A stretch of 64,000 bases of DNA from Gaiellasilicea sp963811885 (GTDB lineage: Bacteria > Actinomycetota > Thermoleophilia > Gaiellales > Gaiellaceae), in contig CAWETB010000015.1 of NCBI GenBank assembly GCA_963811885.1, forward strand, positions 558,001 through 622,000, written 5' to 3'. Of the stretch, positions 48,286 through 57,376 are shown piece after piece. The notes beneath the pieces are model-generated. The model did not search any database. It was not told where the DNA came from and saw only the letters and a list, made by a program, of their open reading frames with translations. The translations under genes were made by a program, and so were the position numbers. Position 1 is the first letter of the stretch, and each line of letters opens with the position of its first letter.

Positions 48286-49477
48286 GCGCGCTCCGGACGA
48301 CGGGCGCCGCGCCGAGCACGGCTGCGAGCGAGTCGCCGCGGCGGACGACGGCGACGGCGACGCCCGCGGCCTGAAGCCGGAGCAGCTCCGGCTCGACCTT
48401 CGTCGGCCGGCCCGCGAAGCTCGCGCTGTCGACCCAGACGATGCTGACTCCCTGTCCGGCGAGCGAGCGCTGCACGAGCTTCGTCGCGAGCGCGCCCGAC
48501 AGGCGGGCCGTGATCACGACGGTCTCGACGGCCCGCGACGCAGGCCCGCTCTCGCGCGACAGCATCTCGACCACCGGCCGCGTGCCGTCGGCCTCGGCCT
48601 CGGCGAGGACCGCGAGCGCCGCCAGCCAGTCGCCGTCGAGCGACGTGACCCGGACGCTCGGCCGCGCCGCCGAGTTGACGGCGAGCACGGCCCGGCGGTT
48701 GTGCGCTGCGTGTGCGCGCAGGATCGATCCGGCCGCACGCACCTGCACGTCGAAGCTGTCCTCGACCACGGCGCTCGCGTCCGCGTCGAGAATGACCGCG
48801 ATCTCGTCGCGGGGCGCATCCTCGAGCTCCTTCACCATCAGCTGGCCGCGGCGGGCCGTCGTCTTCCAGTGCACCTTTCGCAGCGACTCCCCCTGCTCGT
48901 ACTCGCGGACCGAGTGGAGGTCGAAGCCCGACGGGCGCCGGAGCAGGAGCCGGCGGCCGTCCTGGGCGTGGGCGCCGCTCTCGGAGAAGAGCCGGTCGAG
49001 CGGCACGAGCCGCGGGTAGACGAGCAGCGAGCCTCGCGCATCGAGCTCGACGTCCATCCGTGCGAGCCCGAACGGGTCGTCGACCGTCGCACGCGCCTGC
49101 TCGACGACGTAGCGGCCGCGCGGCACGCGCTCGAGCACGTACGTGCCGCGGTAGCCGGTGCCGGTGCGGGACAGCGTCGTCACCTGGTCGCCGAAGCGGG
49201 CGATCGTCTCGGTGATCGCGATGCCGGCCGCTGGTATCCGCGACTCGGGCTGGACGTCGAGACCGACCCAGACGTCCCCGCCCTCGAGCAGGACGCCCTT
49301 GCCGGCACGCCGCTGCAGCCGCATCGGCCCGGCGGCCAGCCACACCCAGCCGACGGCGGCGAGCGGCGCCAGCACGAGCCCGGTCGCGACCGGATAGAGC
49401 GCCTTGGCGCCGAAGAGCCACGCGACGACGTACGTCGCCGCACCCAGCAGCAGCGTCAGCCAGCCGCGGCGGGTCAT
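48278..49477 (-). CDS. DUF58 domain protein
   Basis: 399 residues. Two N-terminal membrane helices, an Ig-like segment, then the DUF58 signature VREYEQGESLRKVHWKTTAR and a VWA-like domain (IAVILDADASA). It normally partners the MoxR ATPase encoded just upstream. Start 4 bases after the moxR stop. Confidence 0.92.
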   Translation of the reverse strand: MTRRGWLTLLLGAATYVVAWLFGAKALYPVATGLVLAPLAAVGWVWLAAGPMRLQRRAGKGVLLEGGDVWVGLDVQPESRIPAAGIAITETIARFGDQVTTLSRTGTGYRGTYVLERVPRGRYVVEQARATVDDPFGLARMDVELDARGSLLVYPRLVPLDRLFSESGAHAQDGRRLLLRRPSGFDLHSVREYEQGESLRKVHWKTTARRGQLMVKELEDAPRDEIAVILDADASAVVEDSFDVQVRAAGSILRAHAAHNRRAVLAVNSAARPSVRVTSLDGDWLAALAVLAEAEADGTRPVVEMLSRESGPASRAVETVVITARLSGALATKLVQRSLAGQGVSIVWVDSASFAGRPTKVEPELLRLQAAGVAVAVVRRGDSLAAVLGAAPVVRSAHG

Positions 49478-49480
49478 CGC

Positions 49481-50443
49481 CTAGACGGGGACGGGCGTCT
49501 GCTCGACCGCCTCGCCGACGATCTCCTCGGCGGTGAGCCCGGCGGAACGCGCCTCCGGCGCGAGGATCAGCCGGTGTGCGAGCACCGGCCGCGCGATCGC
49601 CTTGACGTCGTCGGGGAGCACGTAGTCGCGGCCCTCGGCGAGCGCGCGGGCCTTTGCGACCCGGAGCAGTGCGATCCCCGAGCGCGGGCTGGCGCCGAGC
49701 GCGAGCCGGGAGCTGCCACGTGTATGGCGGAGGAGCGCGACGACGTAGCGGTTGAGGCTCTCCTCGACGAAGAGCGAGCGGGCCTCGTCGATCGCGGCCG
49801 TGACCTCCGCGAGCGTCGCGACCGCCGCCAGCGAGTCGAGCGGAGGCTCGGTCGTCTGCTCGTTCAGCATCCGCGCCTCGTCGGCGAGCTGCGGATAGCC
49901 GAGCGAGAGCTTCATCGAGAAGCGGTCGAGCTGAGCCTCGGGCAGCGGGTACGTGCCCTCGTACTCGATCGGATTCTGGGTCGCGATCACCATGAACGGC
50001 CGGTCGAGCACGTACGACTCGCCGTCGATCGTCACCTGGCTCTCCTGCATCGCCTCGAGCAGCGCCGCCTGGGTCTTCGGCGAGGCGCGGTTGATCTCGT
50101 CGACGAGGAGCACGTTCGCGAAGACCGGGCCCTGCCGGAACTCGAACTCGTTCGTGCGCTGGTTGAAGACGTTGACGCCCGTGACATCCGACGGCAGCAG
50201 GTCGGGCGTGAACTGGATGCGCGAGAACTCGAGGTCGAGCGAGCGCGCGAGCGACTTGGCGAGCATCGTCTTGCCGACCCCGGGGAAGTCCTCGACGATC
50301 ACATGCCCCTCGGCGACGAGCGCGAGCACGATCAGGCGGAGCGTGTCCGCCGGCGCGTGGACGACGCGGGCGAGGTTCTCGACGAGCCGCTCGACGGTCT
50401 CGGCCGACGACGCGACGGCTGCAGGGTCGCGCCTAGCCTCCAC
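49481..50443 (-). CDS. MoxR-family AAA ATPase
   Basis: 320 residues. Walker A FPGVGKTMLAKSLA near residue 55, Walker B LLVDEINRASPKTQAALLEAM, sensor 1 ATQNPIEYEGTYPLPEAQLD and a C-terminal lid. A chaperone-like ATPase acting with DUF58/VWA proteins. Overlaps the coaBC end by 11 bases. Confidence 0.94.
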   Translation of the reverse strand: MEARRDPAAVASSAETVERLVENLARVVHAPADTLRLIVLALVAEGHVIVEDFPGVGKTMLAKSLARSLDLEFSRIQFTPDLLPSDVTGVNVFNQRTNEFEFRQGPVFANVLLVDEINRASPKTQAALLEAMQESQVTIDGESYVLDRPFMVIATQNPIEYEGTYPLPEAQLDRFSMKLSLGYPQLADEARMLNEQTTEPPLDSLAAVATLAEVTAAIDEARSLFVEESLNRYVVALLRHTRGSSRLALGASPRSGIALLRVAKARALAEGRDYVLPDDVKAIARPVLAHRLILAPEARSAGLTAEEIVGEAVEQTPVPV

Positions 50444-51617
50444 GACGCTCCTCGAGCAGCCGTTCGACCTCGTCGACGATGCCGGCGGCGATCTCCGCCT
50501 TCGATGCCCGCGGAAGCTCGCGCTCGCCGGAGCGCGTCACGAGCGTGACCTCGTTGTCGGTCGAGTCGAAGCCGATGCCGGGTGCGGACACGTCGTTGTA
50601 GACGACGAGATCGAGGTTCTTGTCTGTGAGCATCCGCCGCTTCCGCTCGAGCCCCGCCTCGCCGAGCTCCGCTCCGAAGCCGACCAGCACCTGGCCGTTG
50701 CGCTCCTGCTCGCCGAGCTGCGCGAGCACGTCCACGGTGGGCTCGAGCTCGAGCACCCAGGCGGCGCCGCTCTTCGCGCGCTTCCCCTCGATCCGCTCGG
50801 CGGGCCGATAGTCGGCGACGGCCGCCGCCATCACGACGACGTCTGCGTCTCCGGAACGGCGCTGCGCCTCGCGCTCGAGATCGGCCGCAGTCGGTACCTC
50901 GACCACCTCCACCCCGGCCGGCGCCGCCACGGCCAGGTTCGACGCGAGCAGCGTCACCCTGGCACCGCGGCGCCTCGCCTCGGTGGCGAGCGCGACGCCC
51001 ATGCGGCCGGACGAGCGGTTGCCGAGAAAACGGACTGCGTCCAGCGGCTCGCGGGTGCCGCCGGCGCTGACGAGCACGTGCGCGCCGGCGAGAGCGCTCG
51101 GCGTGGCCGTTGCGCCGTCGCCGAGCAGCGCCTCGATCCGGCGGGCGATCTCCTCCGGCTCGGTCATCCGGCCGAGCCCGACCTCGCCCTCCGCCAGCTC
51201 GCCGGCCTCCGGCCCGATCAGCTCGACGCCGCGCTCGCGCAACGTCGCCGCGTTCGCCTGGGTCGCCGCGTGCTCCCACATCCGGGTGTTCATCGCGGGC
51301 GCAACGAGGATCGGCCCGCGGTGCGCGAGCGCCGCCTCGGTGAGGACGTCGTCGGCGAGCCCGTGGGCGAGCTTCGCCATCGTGTTCGCCGTCAGCGGCG
51401 CGATCACGAGCAGGTCGGCGCGCTCCAGGTGCGGGTACGGATCGTCGCTCTGTGACTTGCGCGCGAGGGCGAAGAAGGTCTCGGCCCGGACGAACCGCTC
51501 CGCGCCGCGCGTCGGCAGCGGCAGCACGTCGTGCCCGGCCTTGACGAGGAGCCGCACGAGCTCGCAGGCCTTGTAGGCCGCGATGCCGCCGGTGATCCCG
51601 AGCAGGATGCGCGCCAT
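50433..51617 (-). CDS. coaBC: Bifunctional phosphopantothenoylcysteine decarboxylase/synthase
   Basis: 394 residues from ATG 51617. The CoaC half has LLGITGGIAAYKACELVR, the His of PHLERADLLVIAP and APAMNTRMWEH; the CoaB half has SAGGTREPLDAVRFLGNRSSG, AAVADYRP and LVVYNDVS. Two steps of coenzyme A synthesis. A longer frame from 51644 is open, but CACAAT six bases before 51617 and the family start favour 51617. Confidence 0.95.
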   Translation of the reverse strand: MARILLGITGGIAAYKACELVRLLVKAGHDVLPLPTRGAERFVRAETFFALARKSQSDDPYPHLERADLLVIAPLTANTMAKLAHGLADDVLTEAALAHRGPILVAPAMNTRMWEHAATQANAATLRERGVELIGPEAGELAEGEVGLGRMTEPEEIARRIEALLGDGATATPSALAGAHVLVSAGGTREPLDAVRFLGNRSSGRMGVALATEARRRGARVTLLASNLAVAAPAGVEVVEVPTAADLEREAQRRSGDADVVVMAAAVADYRPAERIEGKRAKSGAAWVLELEPTVDVLAQLGEQERNGQVLVGFGAELGEAGLERKRRMLTDKNLDLVVYNDVSAPGIGFDSTDNEVTLVTRSGERELPRASKAEIAAGIVDEVERLLEERRGG

Positions 51618-51623
51618 CGCCCC

Positions 51624-51629
51624 ATTGTG
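51624..51629 (-). promoter_or_regulatory. -10 box CACAAT six bases before coaBC
   Basis: CACAAT-N6-ATG in the rpoZ-coaBC gap. A leaderless promoter for coaBC and the MoxR series is plausible. Confidence 0.4.
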
Positions 51630-51682
51630 CCCGCACAGAGACACCGCAGTGGCGGCTTACCCGTTTCGAGTGAGAAAAGGGT

Positions 51683-51931
51683 CTAGCGCTTGCCGTAGTC
51701 GTACTTGATCTTGCCCTGGGCGATCTCCTCCAGGGACATGGTCAAGTAGTTCTTCGAGCGCGACTCGACGAGCGGCGGCGGGGCCTCTTCGAAGCCCATG
51801 CCCTCGCCGAGCTGGTGGTGGTAGTTGTTGATCTGCCGCGCGCGCTTGGCCGCGACGATGACCAGCGCGTAGCGCGAGTCGACCCCACCGGCGTCCGTGT
51901 TCAGCAGTTCATCGATGCGAGGATGGATCAT
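51683..51931 (-). CDS. rpoZ: RNA polymerase omega subunit
   Basis: 82 residues. RIDELLNTDAGGVDSRYALVIVAAKRARQINNY (landmark: SRYALV, KRARQIN) and the C-terminal KNYLTMSLEEIAQGKIKYD match omega, which helps assemble beta-prime. ATG overlaps the gmk stop (ATGA). Confidence 0.96.
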   Translation of the reverse strand: MIHPRIDELLNTDAGGVDSRYALVIVAAKRARQINNYHHQLGEGMGFEEAPPPLVESRSKNYLTMSLEEIAQGKIKYDYGKR

Positions 51932-52524
51932 GAGCCGGCCATGGTACCCGCAGCGGCGAGCTCCTGTTGGACGAGAGCGGAGAGCGCGTCGGTCGCGCGC
52001 TCCACGTCGTCGTTGCGGACCATGTAGCGGAAACGGTAGGCCTGCTCGAGCTGGTGACGCGCCAGGGCGATCCGGTCCTCGATCTCGCCGGAGCTCTCCG
52101 TCGCACGGGCGCGGAGGCGCCGCTCCAGCTCGGGGACGTCGGCGGCGATGAAGAGGGTGACGCTCCGATCGACTTCGTCCTGCACCGCCCGGGCGCCGTC
52201 GATCTCGAGCTCGAGCACGCAGACCCGGCCCTCGGCGGCGATCCGGTCCATCTCCGACGCGAGCGTGCCGTAGCGGCCGCCGACGAACTGGACGTGCTCC
52301 AGGAAGGCGCCCGCCTCGATCCGCTCGACGAACTCCTCCTCGCTGAGGAACCAGTACTCGCGCCCGTTCGTCTCGCTCGGGCGCTGCGGGCGGGTCGTCG
52401 CCGAGACCGCCACCTCGAGCTCCGGGTGCCGGTCGACGAGCCGCTTGATCAGCGTCCCCTTGCCGGCCCCGCTCGGGCCGGTGATCACGAAGACGGGCAG
52501 CGGCCTATCTGTTGAAGAGGCCAA
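51928..52524 (-). CDS. gmk: Guanylate kinase
   Basis: 198 residues. P-loop ITGPSGAGKGTL near residue 14, SATTRPQRPSETNGREYWF (GMP-binding) and VLELEIDGARAV. Converts GMP to GDP. ATG 52524 overlaps the mihF end by 20 bases, so it may be translated by coupling. Confidence 0.96.
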   Translation of the reverse strand: MASSTDRPLPVFVITGPSGAGKGTLIKRLVDRHPELEVAVSATTRPQRPSETNGREYWFLSEEEFVERIEAGAFLEHVQFVGGRYGTLASEMDRIAAEGRVCVLELEIDGARAVQDEVDRSVTLFIAADVPELERRLRARATESSGEIEDRIALARHQLEQAYRFRYMVRNDDVERATDALSALVQQELAAAGTMAGS

Positions 52525-52834
52525 TGAGCTCCGCGCGCTGCCGCTCGGAGAGGCCGCCTACGGTCTTCGACTGGCTGATCCGGCACTGGTTCAGCAGCCG
52601 CGCCGCCTTCACGCGCCCGAACTTGGGCACGGCCATCAGCATGTCGAACACCTTCGCGGTCGAGACATACTCGGGCGGATCGAGCAGAATCCCCTCGATC
52701 TGCACGCGTCCGTCCTTGAGGTCCTTCTTCAGCTGGGCGCGCCGGACTCGGATGTCGTTGGCCCGCTTGAGAGCTTCCATCCTCTGATCCAGCGACCGCA
52801 GCGGGGCCTGGGCTTGCGTCTTCGACGGCACCAT
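52505..52834 (-). CDS. mihF: Mycobacterial-type integration host factor
   Basis: 109 residues. RRAQLKKDLKDGRV, LDPPEYVSTAKVFDML and the helix-hairpin-helix VPKFGRVKAARLLNQCRIS match mIHF, a nucleoid protein confined to actinobacteria. Next to gmk as usual. A promoter directly before it makes the transcript nearly leaderless. Confidence 0.95.
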   Translation of the reverse strand: MVPSKTQAQAPLRSLDQRMEALKRANDIRVRRAQLKKDLKDGRVQIEGILLDPPEYVSTAKVFDMLMAVPKFGRVKAARLLNQCRISQSKTVGGLSERQRAELIGLFNR

Positions 52835-52843
52835 GAGCGCGGG

Positions 52844-52871
52844 ATACTAGCAGCCTTCCAGACTCGGTCAA
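52844..52871 (-). promoter_or_regulatory. Sigma-70-type promoter of mihF-gmk-rpoZ
   Basis: TTGACC (52866-52871), 16-base spacer, TAGTAT (52844-52849), extended by TGC. The start site would be two or three bases before the mihF ATG. The -35 contains the pyrD stop codon. Confidence 0.75.
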
Positions 52872-53770
52872 GCAGTCGCTTTCGGCCTGTTTCCAGGCAC
52901 TTTTTGCATCCTGTTGTCTGATCTGGATACGCTCATTTGCAGGGAGGAATGGGCGAGGCCGCGCGCGTCCAGAGGATGTCCGAGGTCCCGCGCGGCGACC
53001 TCGGCGGCGAGCTCCGACCTCACCCGAACCGGTGCATCGGGGTCACCGAAGAGGACGGTTCCGAGCGCGACCGCGCTCGCCCCGGCCGCGATCAGCTCGA
53101 GCGCGTCGAGCCCGGATCGGACTCCGCCCATGCCGACGATCGGGATCTCGACGGCCGCGGCGCAGGCGTAGACCGCGGCGAGCGCGACGGGCTTCAGCGC
53201 CGGTCCCGAGTAGCCGCCGGTGCCGCGTGCGAGCACGGGGCGCAGCGTCTGCGGGTCGAGTGCGAGTCCCCGTAGCGTGTTCACGAGCGAGAGCCCGTCG
53301 GCCCCGGCCGCCTCGACGGCACGAGCCGCTTCGGCGATGTCCCAGGCAGCGGGCGACAGCTTCGCGTAGAGCGGCAGCCGGGTCGCCTCGCGGCAGGCGG
53401 CGACGATCGCGGCCGCGCTCTCGGGCGCCTCGTCCACGTTCGGACAGGAGAGGTTGAGCTCGATCGCGGCCACGTCCTCGAGCGCGGCGCAGGTCTCGGC
53501 GTACTCGGACGCGGCGAAGCCGCCGACGGAGACCCAGAGCGGCACGCCGAGACGGCGCAGGCGCGGCAGCGTCTCGGCGAGGAAGCGATCGCGGCCGGGG
53601 TTCGCGAGCCCGATCGCGTTCAGCATCCCGGCGTCGGTCTCCGCGATCCGGACCGGCGCGTTGCCCTCGCGCGGCTCCGGCGTGATCGTCTTCGTCACGA
53701 AGGCGTCGAGCGAGCGCGCCACCTCCGGCGCGGTCAGCGCGTCGAGGCACCCGGAGGCGTTAAGCAGCAT
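52868..53770 (-). CDS. pyrD: Dihydroorotate dehydrogenase, class IB catalytic subunit
   Basis: 300 residues. FVTKTITPEPREGN, ELNLSCPNV with the catalytic Cys, LYAKLSPAAWDI, SLVNTLRG and GMGGVRSG. The class IB enzyme is NAD-linked and needs PyrK. Its ATG lies inside the end of pyrK. The last 20 residues (after HSSLQ) extend past the usual end into the mihF promoter. Confidence 0.95.
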   Translation of the reverse strand: MLLNASGCLDALTAPEVARSLDAFVTKTITPEPREGNAPVRIAETDAGMLNAIGLANPGRDRFLAETLPRLRRLGVPLWVSVGGFAASEYAETCAALEDVAAIELNLSCPNVDEAPESAAAIVAACREATRLPLYAKLSPAAWDIAEAARAVEAAGADGLSLVNTLRGLALDPQTLRPVLARGTGGYSGPALKPVALAAVYACAAAVEIPIVGMGGVRSGLDALELIAAGASAVALGTVLFGDPDAPVRVRSELAAEVAARDLGHPLDARGLAHSSLQMSVSRSDNRMQKVPGNRPKATA

Positions 53771-54434
53771 CAGGCAGCACCAGCCAGGACGGCCCTTCGA
53801 CGCAGAGGCGCTTCAGCTCGCCGTCGATCTCGACGGCGCAGCCGTAGCAGGCGCCGTAGCCGCACGCCATCGGAGCCTCCCAGGCGAGCTGGGCGTCCGG
53901 CACGAGCGCCTGCAGCGCCGCCAGCATCGGCTCGGGGCCGCACGCGAGCACGTCGTGGCGCTCCTCGGGCAGCAGCGCGGTGACGTAGGTCGGCTCGATG
54001 CAGACCTCGGCGCCGGGCAGCAGCACGGCCGCCTCGGCGTGCCGTTCGCTGCGGAAGCCGAGGATCGCGGGCGGCCCATCCAGCGCCTGCGACAGATACG
54101 GCAGCGGCGCGATCCCGATCCCGCCGCCGACGAGCAGCGGTCGCTCGACGTCGAGGTCGAAGCCGTTGCCGAGCGGGCCGAGCACGTACAGCCGCTCGCC
54201 GCGCTCCAGCTCGCAGAGCGAACGCGTCCCCGGGCCGATCGGATCGATCAGGAACGCCAGCTCGCCCGCGGCCGCAAGGCAGACGCTCATCGGCCGCGGC
54301 AGCACCCGACCTGGCGCCTCGAGCATGAAGAACTGGCCGGGGATGCCCGGATCGAGCTCGCCGCGATCGACGCGGAGCAGCGTGTACGGGCCGACGGGCT
54401 CGGCTGCGACGACGCTGCAGCGCTCGCGCCTCAT
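53760..54434 (-). CDS. pyrK: Dihydroorotate dehydrogenase electron transfer subunit
   Basis: 224 residues. FAD-binding GQFFMLEAPGRVLPRPMSV, NAD-binding LVGGGIGIAPLPYL, and the C-terminal [2Fe-2S] site CGYGACYGCAVEIDG with a fourth Cys in KRLCVEG. It passes electrons from PyrD to NAD. ATG overlaps the carB stop. Confidence 0.95.
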   Translation of the reverse strand: MRRERCSVVAAEPVGPYTLLRVDRGELDPGIPGQFFMLEAPGRVLPRPMSVCLAAAGELAFLIDPIGPGTRSLCELERGERLYVLGPLGNGFDLDVERPLLVGGGIGIAPLPYLSQALDGPPAILGFRSERHAEAAVLLPGAEVCIEPTYVTALLPEERHDVLACGPEPMLAALQALVPDAQLAWEAPMACGYGACYGCAVEIDGELKRLCVEGPSWLVLPDAA

Positions 54435-57376
54435 GCCGCCCGCGTCTCCTGCTCGATCCGCTCCTGCAGCGAGTGCGCGATCTCCTCGCGCGCGTTCGCG
54501 ATTGCGTCGACGGCAAGCCGGGCTCCGGACAGGGTCGTGATGCAGGGCACACGCGCGGAGAGCGCCGCCTGCCGGATCAGCGCGCCGTCGCGCCGCGCGC
54601 CGGACCCCTGCGGCGTGTTGACGACGAGGTCGCAGCGGCCGGCCCTGATCGCGTCGACGACCGCGTCGCCCTTCTCGAGCCTCGTCACCTCGAGTCCGAT
54701 CGCTTCGAGCACGGCAGCAGTGCCGGCGGTGGCGAGCAGGTCGAAGCCGAGGTCGGCAAGCGCCTGCGCGACCGCCGGGATCGCCGCCTTGTCGAGCTCG
54801 CGGACCGAGAGGAATGCCGTCCCGCCCGTCGGCAGCGGCCGACCCGCCGCGCGCTCGGCCTTCGCAAAGGCGGTCGGCAGGTCGGCGGCGCTCGCCATCA
54901 CCTCGCCGGTCGAGCGCATCTCGGGGCCGAGCACCGGGTCGGAGCCGGGGAAGCGGGCGAACGGCAGCACGGCGGCCTTGACGCTGACAAGTTCCGGGCG
55001 CCGCTCCTCCGGCAGCTCGAGCTCGTGCAGGCGCGCCCCGGCGGCGAGCCTGACCGCGGCGTCGACGAGGTTGAGGCCCGTCGCCTTGCTCGCGAACGGC
55101 ACCGTCCGCGAGGCGCGTGGGTTGACCTCGATCACGCTCACCTCGCCGCCGACGAGAGCAAGCTGCACGTTCAGCAAGCCGACGACGCCCAGTGCCGGCC
55201 CGAGCCGGCGCACGACCCGGCAGACCTCGGCGTAGGCGTCGTCGTCGAGCGACGGAGCCGGCAGGACGCAGGAGGAGTCGCCGGAGTGGATCCCGGCCTC
55301 CTCGACGTGCTCCATCACGGCGCCGATGTGGACGGAGACGCCGTCGCAGAGCGCGTCGACGTCGATCTCGAGTGCTCCTTCGAGGAAGCGGTCGACGAGC
55401 ACGGAGCCGGTCACATCGGCCATCGCGGCCCGCACCTGCTCCTCGTCGTAACAGACGCGCATCGCCCTGCCGCCGAGCACGTACGAGGGCCGGACGAGCA
55501 CCGGGTAGCCGACCCGGTCGGCGATCTCGACCGCCGCCTGCGGCGCGTCGGCGATCCCCCACTCCGGGCAGCGAACGCCGAGCTCGGCCAGCAGCTGCCC
55601 GAAGCGCTCGCGGTCCTCGGCCAGGTCGACCGCCTCGTACGGGGTCCCGAGCACCTTGAACCCGGCCGCCTCGATCGCCCGCGCGAGCTTGAGCGGCGTC
55701 TGGCCCCCGAACTGGATCACGACGCCCTCGGGCTGCTCCCGCTCGCAGACCGCGAGCACGTGCTCGACGTCGAGCGGCTCGAAGTAGAGCCGGTCGGACG
55801 TGTCGTAGTCGGTCGAGACCGTCTCCGGGTTGCAGTTGACCATGATCGCCTCGTAGCCGAGCGCGCGGAAGCTCTGCGCTGCGTGGACGCAGCAGTAGTC
55901 GAACTCGATCCCCTGGCCGATCCGGTTCGGGCCGGAGCCGAGGATGACGACGCGCGGCTTGCCGGTCATCGGCACGGGCTCGTCCGCCTCGCCGCGGGTC
56001 GAGTAGAAGTAGTTCGAGTCGGCGGCGACCTCGCCCGCGCAGGAGTCGACCCGGCGGTAGACGCGCTCGCCCTGCGGCGGCCCGTCCGTGCGCAACTGCT
56101 CCAGCTCGCGCTGGAACCAGGGGTGCAGGTCGTCCGGGAGGGCGTCGAGCGCCGCCCACGGCGTCACCGCACCCGCATCGAGCTCGCGGCTCGACCAGGC
56201 CTTCCAGAACGCCTCCTGGAAGGTGCGGCCGATCCCCATCGCCTCGCCGACCGACTTCATCTGCGTGCCCAGCGTCGTGTCCGCGCCGGGGAACTTCTCG
56301 AAGGCGAAGCGCGGGAACTTGACGACGACGTAGTCGAGCGTCGGCTCGAAGCTGGCCGGCGTCGTCTTCGTCAGGTCGTTCGGGATCTCGTCGAGCGTGT
56401 AGCCGACGGCGAGCTTGGCGGCGACCTTCGCGATCGGATAGCCGGTCGCCTTCGACGCCAGCGCCGACGAGCGCGAGACGCGCGGGTTCATCTCGATCAC
56501 GCGGATCTCCCCGGTCTCGCGGCTGCGTGCGAACTGGATGTTGGAGCCACCGGTCTCGACCCCGACGGCGCGGATGACGGCGATCGCGGCGTCGCGGAGC
56601 TCCTGGTAGGCCTCGTCGGAGAGCGTCAGCTGCGGCGCGACGGTGACGGAGTCGCCCGTGTGCACGCCCATCGGGTCGAGGTTCTCGATCGAGCAGACGA
56701 TGACGACGTTGTCGCGCCGGTCGCGGATCACCTCGAGCTCGAACTCGTCCCAGCCCTTGACCGACTCCTCGACCAGCACCTGGCCGATCGGGCTCTCGCG
56801 CAGCCCGCGCTCGACCTGGGCGCGCAGCTCGGCTGCGCTCGAGACGAAGCCGCCTCCGTGGCCGCCGAGCGTGAATGCCGGCCGGACGACGGCGGGCACG
56901 GCGATGCCCGCGAGGTCGTCGACGCTGGTGACGATCCGCGAGCTCGGCACGGTGAGGCCGCAGCTCTGCACCGCGTCGCGGAAGAGCTCGCGGTCCTCGG
57001 CGCGGCGGATCACGTCGACGGGCGCGCCGAGCAGCTCGACGCCGAGGTCGCGCAGGATCCCCGCGTCGGCGAGCTCGATCGCGAGGTTGAGGGCGGTCTG
57101 GCCGCCGAGCGTCGGCAGCAGTGCGTCCGGTCGCTCGCGGCCGAGCACGTCGGCGACGCCCTCGAGATCGAGCGGCTCGAGGTAGGTGGCGTCGGCGAAG
57201 CCGGGGTCGGTCATGATCGTGGCGGGGTTCGAGTTGACGACGATCGTGCGGAAGCCGTCCTCGCGCAGCACCTTCAGCGCCTGGCAGCCCGCGTAGTCGA
57301 ACTCGCACGCCTGCCCGATCACGATCGGGCCGGAGCCGATCAGGCAGATCGACTTCAGGTCCTGCCTACGCGGCAT
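54431..57376 (-). CDS. carB: Carbamoyl phosphate synthase large subunit, shortened middle domain
   Basis: 981 residues against about 1070 usual. Two ATP-grasp halves (LIGSGPIVIGQACEFDYAG and ILGSGPNRIGQGIEFDYC) are complete and the MGS-like end (LATAGTAAVLEAIG) is present. The oligomerisation segment between GRTFQEAFWKAW (~384) and RRVDSCAGE (~441) keeps only about 60 of some 145 residues. Frame is unbroken. It overlaps carA's repaired end. Confidence 0.96.
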   Translation of the reverse strand: MPRRQDLKSICLIGSGPIVIGQACEFDYAGCQALKVLREDGFRTIVVNSNPATIMTDPGFADATYLEPLDLEGVADVLGRERPDALLPTLGGQTALNLAIELADAGILRDLGVELLGAPVDVIRRAEDRELFRDAVQSCGLTVPSSRIVTSVDDLAGIAVPAVVRPAFTLGGHGGGFVSSAAELRAQVERGLRESPIGQVLVEESVKGWDEFELEVIRDRRDNVVIVCSIENLDPMGVHTGDSVTVAPQLTLSDEAYQELRDAAIAVIRAVGVETGGSNIQFARSRETGEIRVIEMNPRVSRSSALASKATGYPIAKVAAKLAVGYTLDEIPNDLTKTTPASFEPTLDYVVVKFPRFAFEKFPGADTTLGTQMKSVGEAMGIGRTFQEAFWKAWSSRELDAGAVTPWAALDALPDDLHPWFQRELEQLRTDGPPQGERVYRRVDSCAGEVAADSNYFYSTRGEADEPVPMTGKPRVVILGSGPNRIGQGIEFDYCCVHAAQSFRALGYEAIMVNCNPETVSTDYDTSDRLYFEPLDVEHVLAVCEREQPEGVVIQFGGQTPLKLARAIEAAGFKVLGTPYEAVDLAEDRERFGQLLAELGVRCPEWGIADAPQAAVEIADRVGYPVLVRPSYVLGGRAMRVCYDEEQVRAAMADVTGSVLVDRFLEGALEIDVDALCDGVSVHIGAVMEHVEEAGIHSGDSSCVLPAPSLDDDAYAEVCRVVRRLGPALGVVGLLNVQLALVGGEVSVIEVNPRASRTVPFASKATGLNLVDAAVRLAAGARLHELELPEERRPELVSVKAAVLPFARFPGSDPVLGPEMRSTGEVMASAADLPTAFAKAERAAGRPLPTGGTAFLSVRELDKAAIPAVAQALADLGFDLLATAGTAAVLEAIGLEVTRLEKGDAVVDAIRAGRCDLVVNTPQGSGARRDGALIRQAALSARVPCITTLSGARLAVDAIANAREEIAHSLQERIEQETRAA

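Noticed and set aside
53760..57308. 1182-codon minus-strand frame as a fusion protein
   Set aside because: Its first 950 codons are a shifted reading of carB; only the pyrK end is real.
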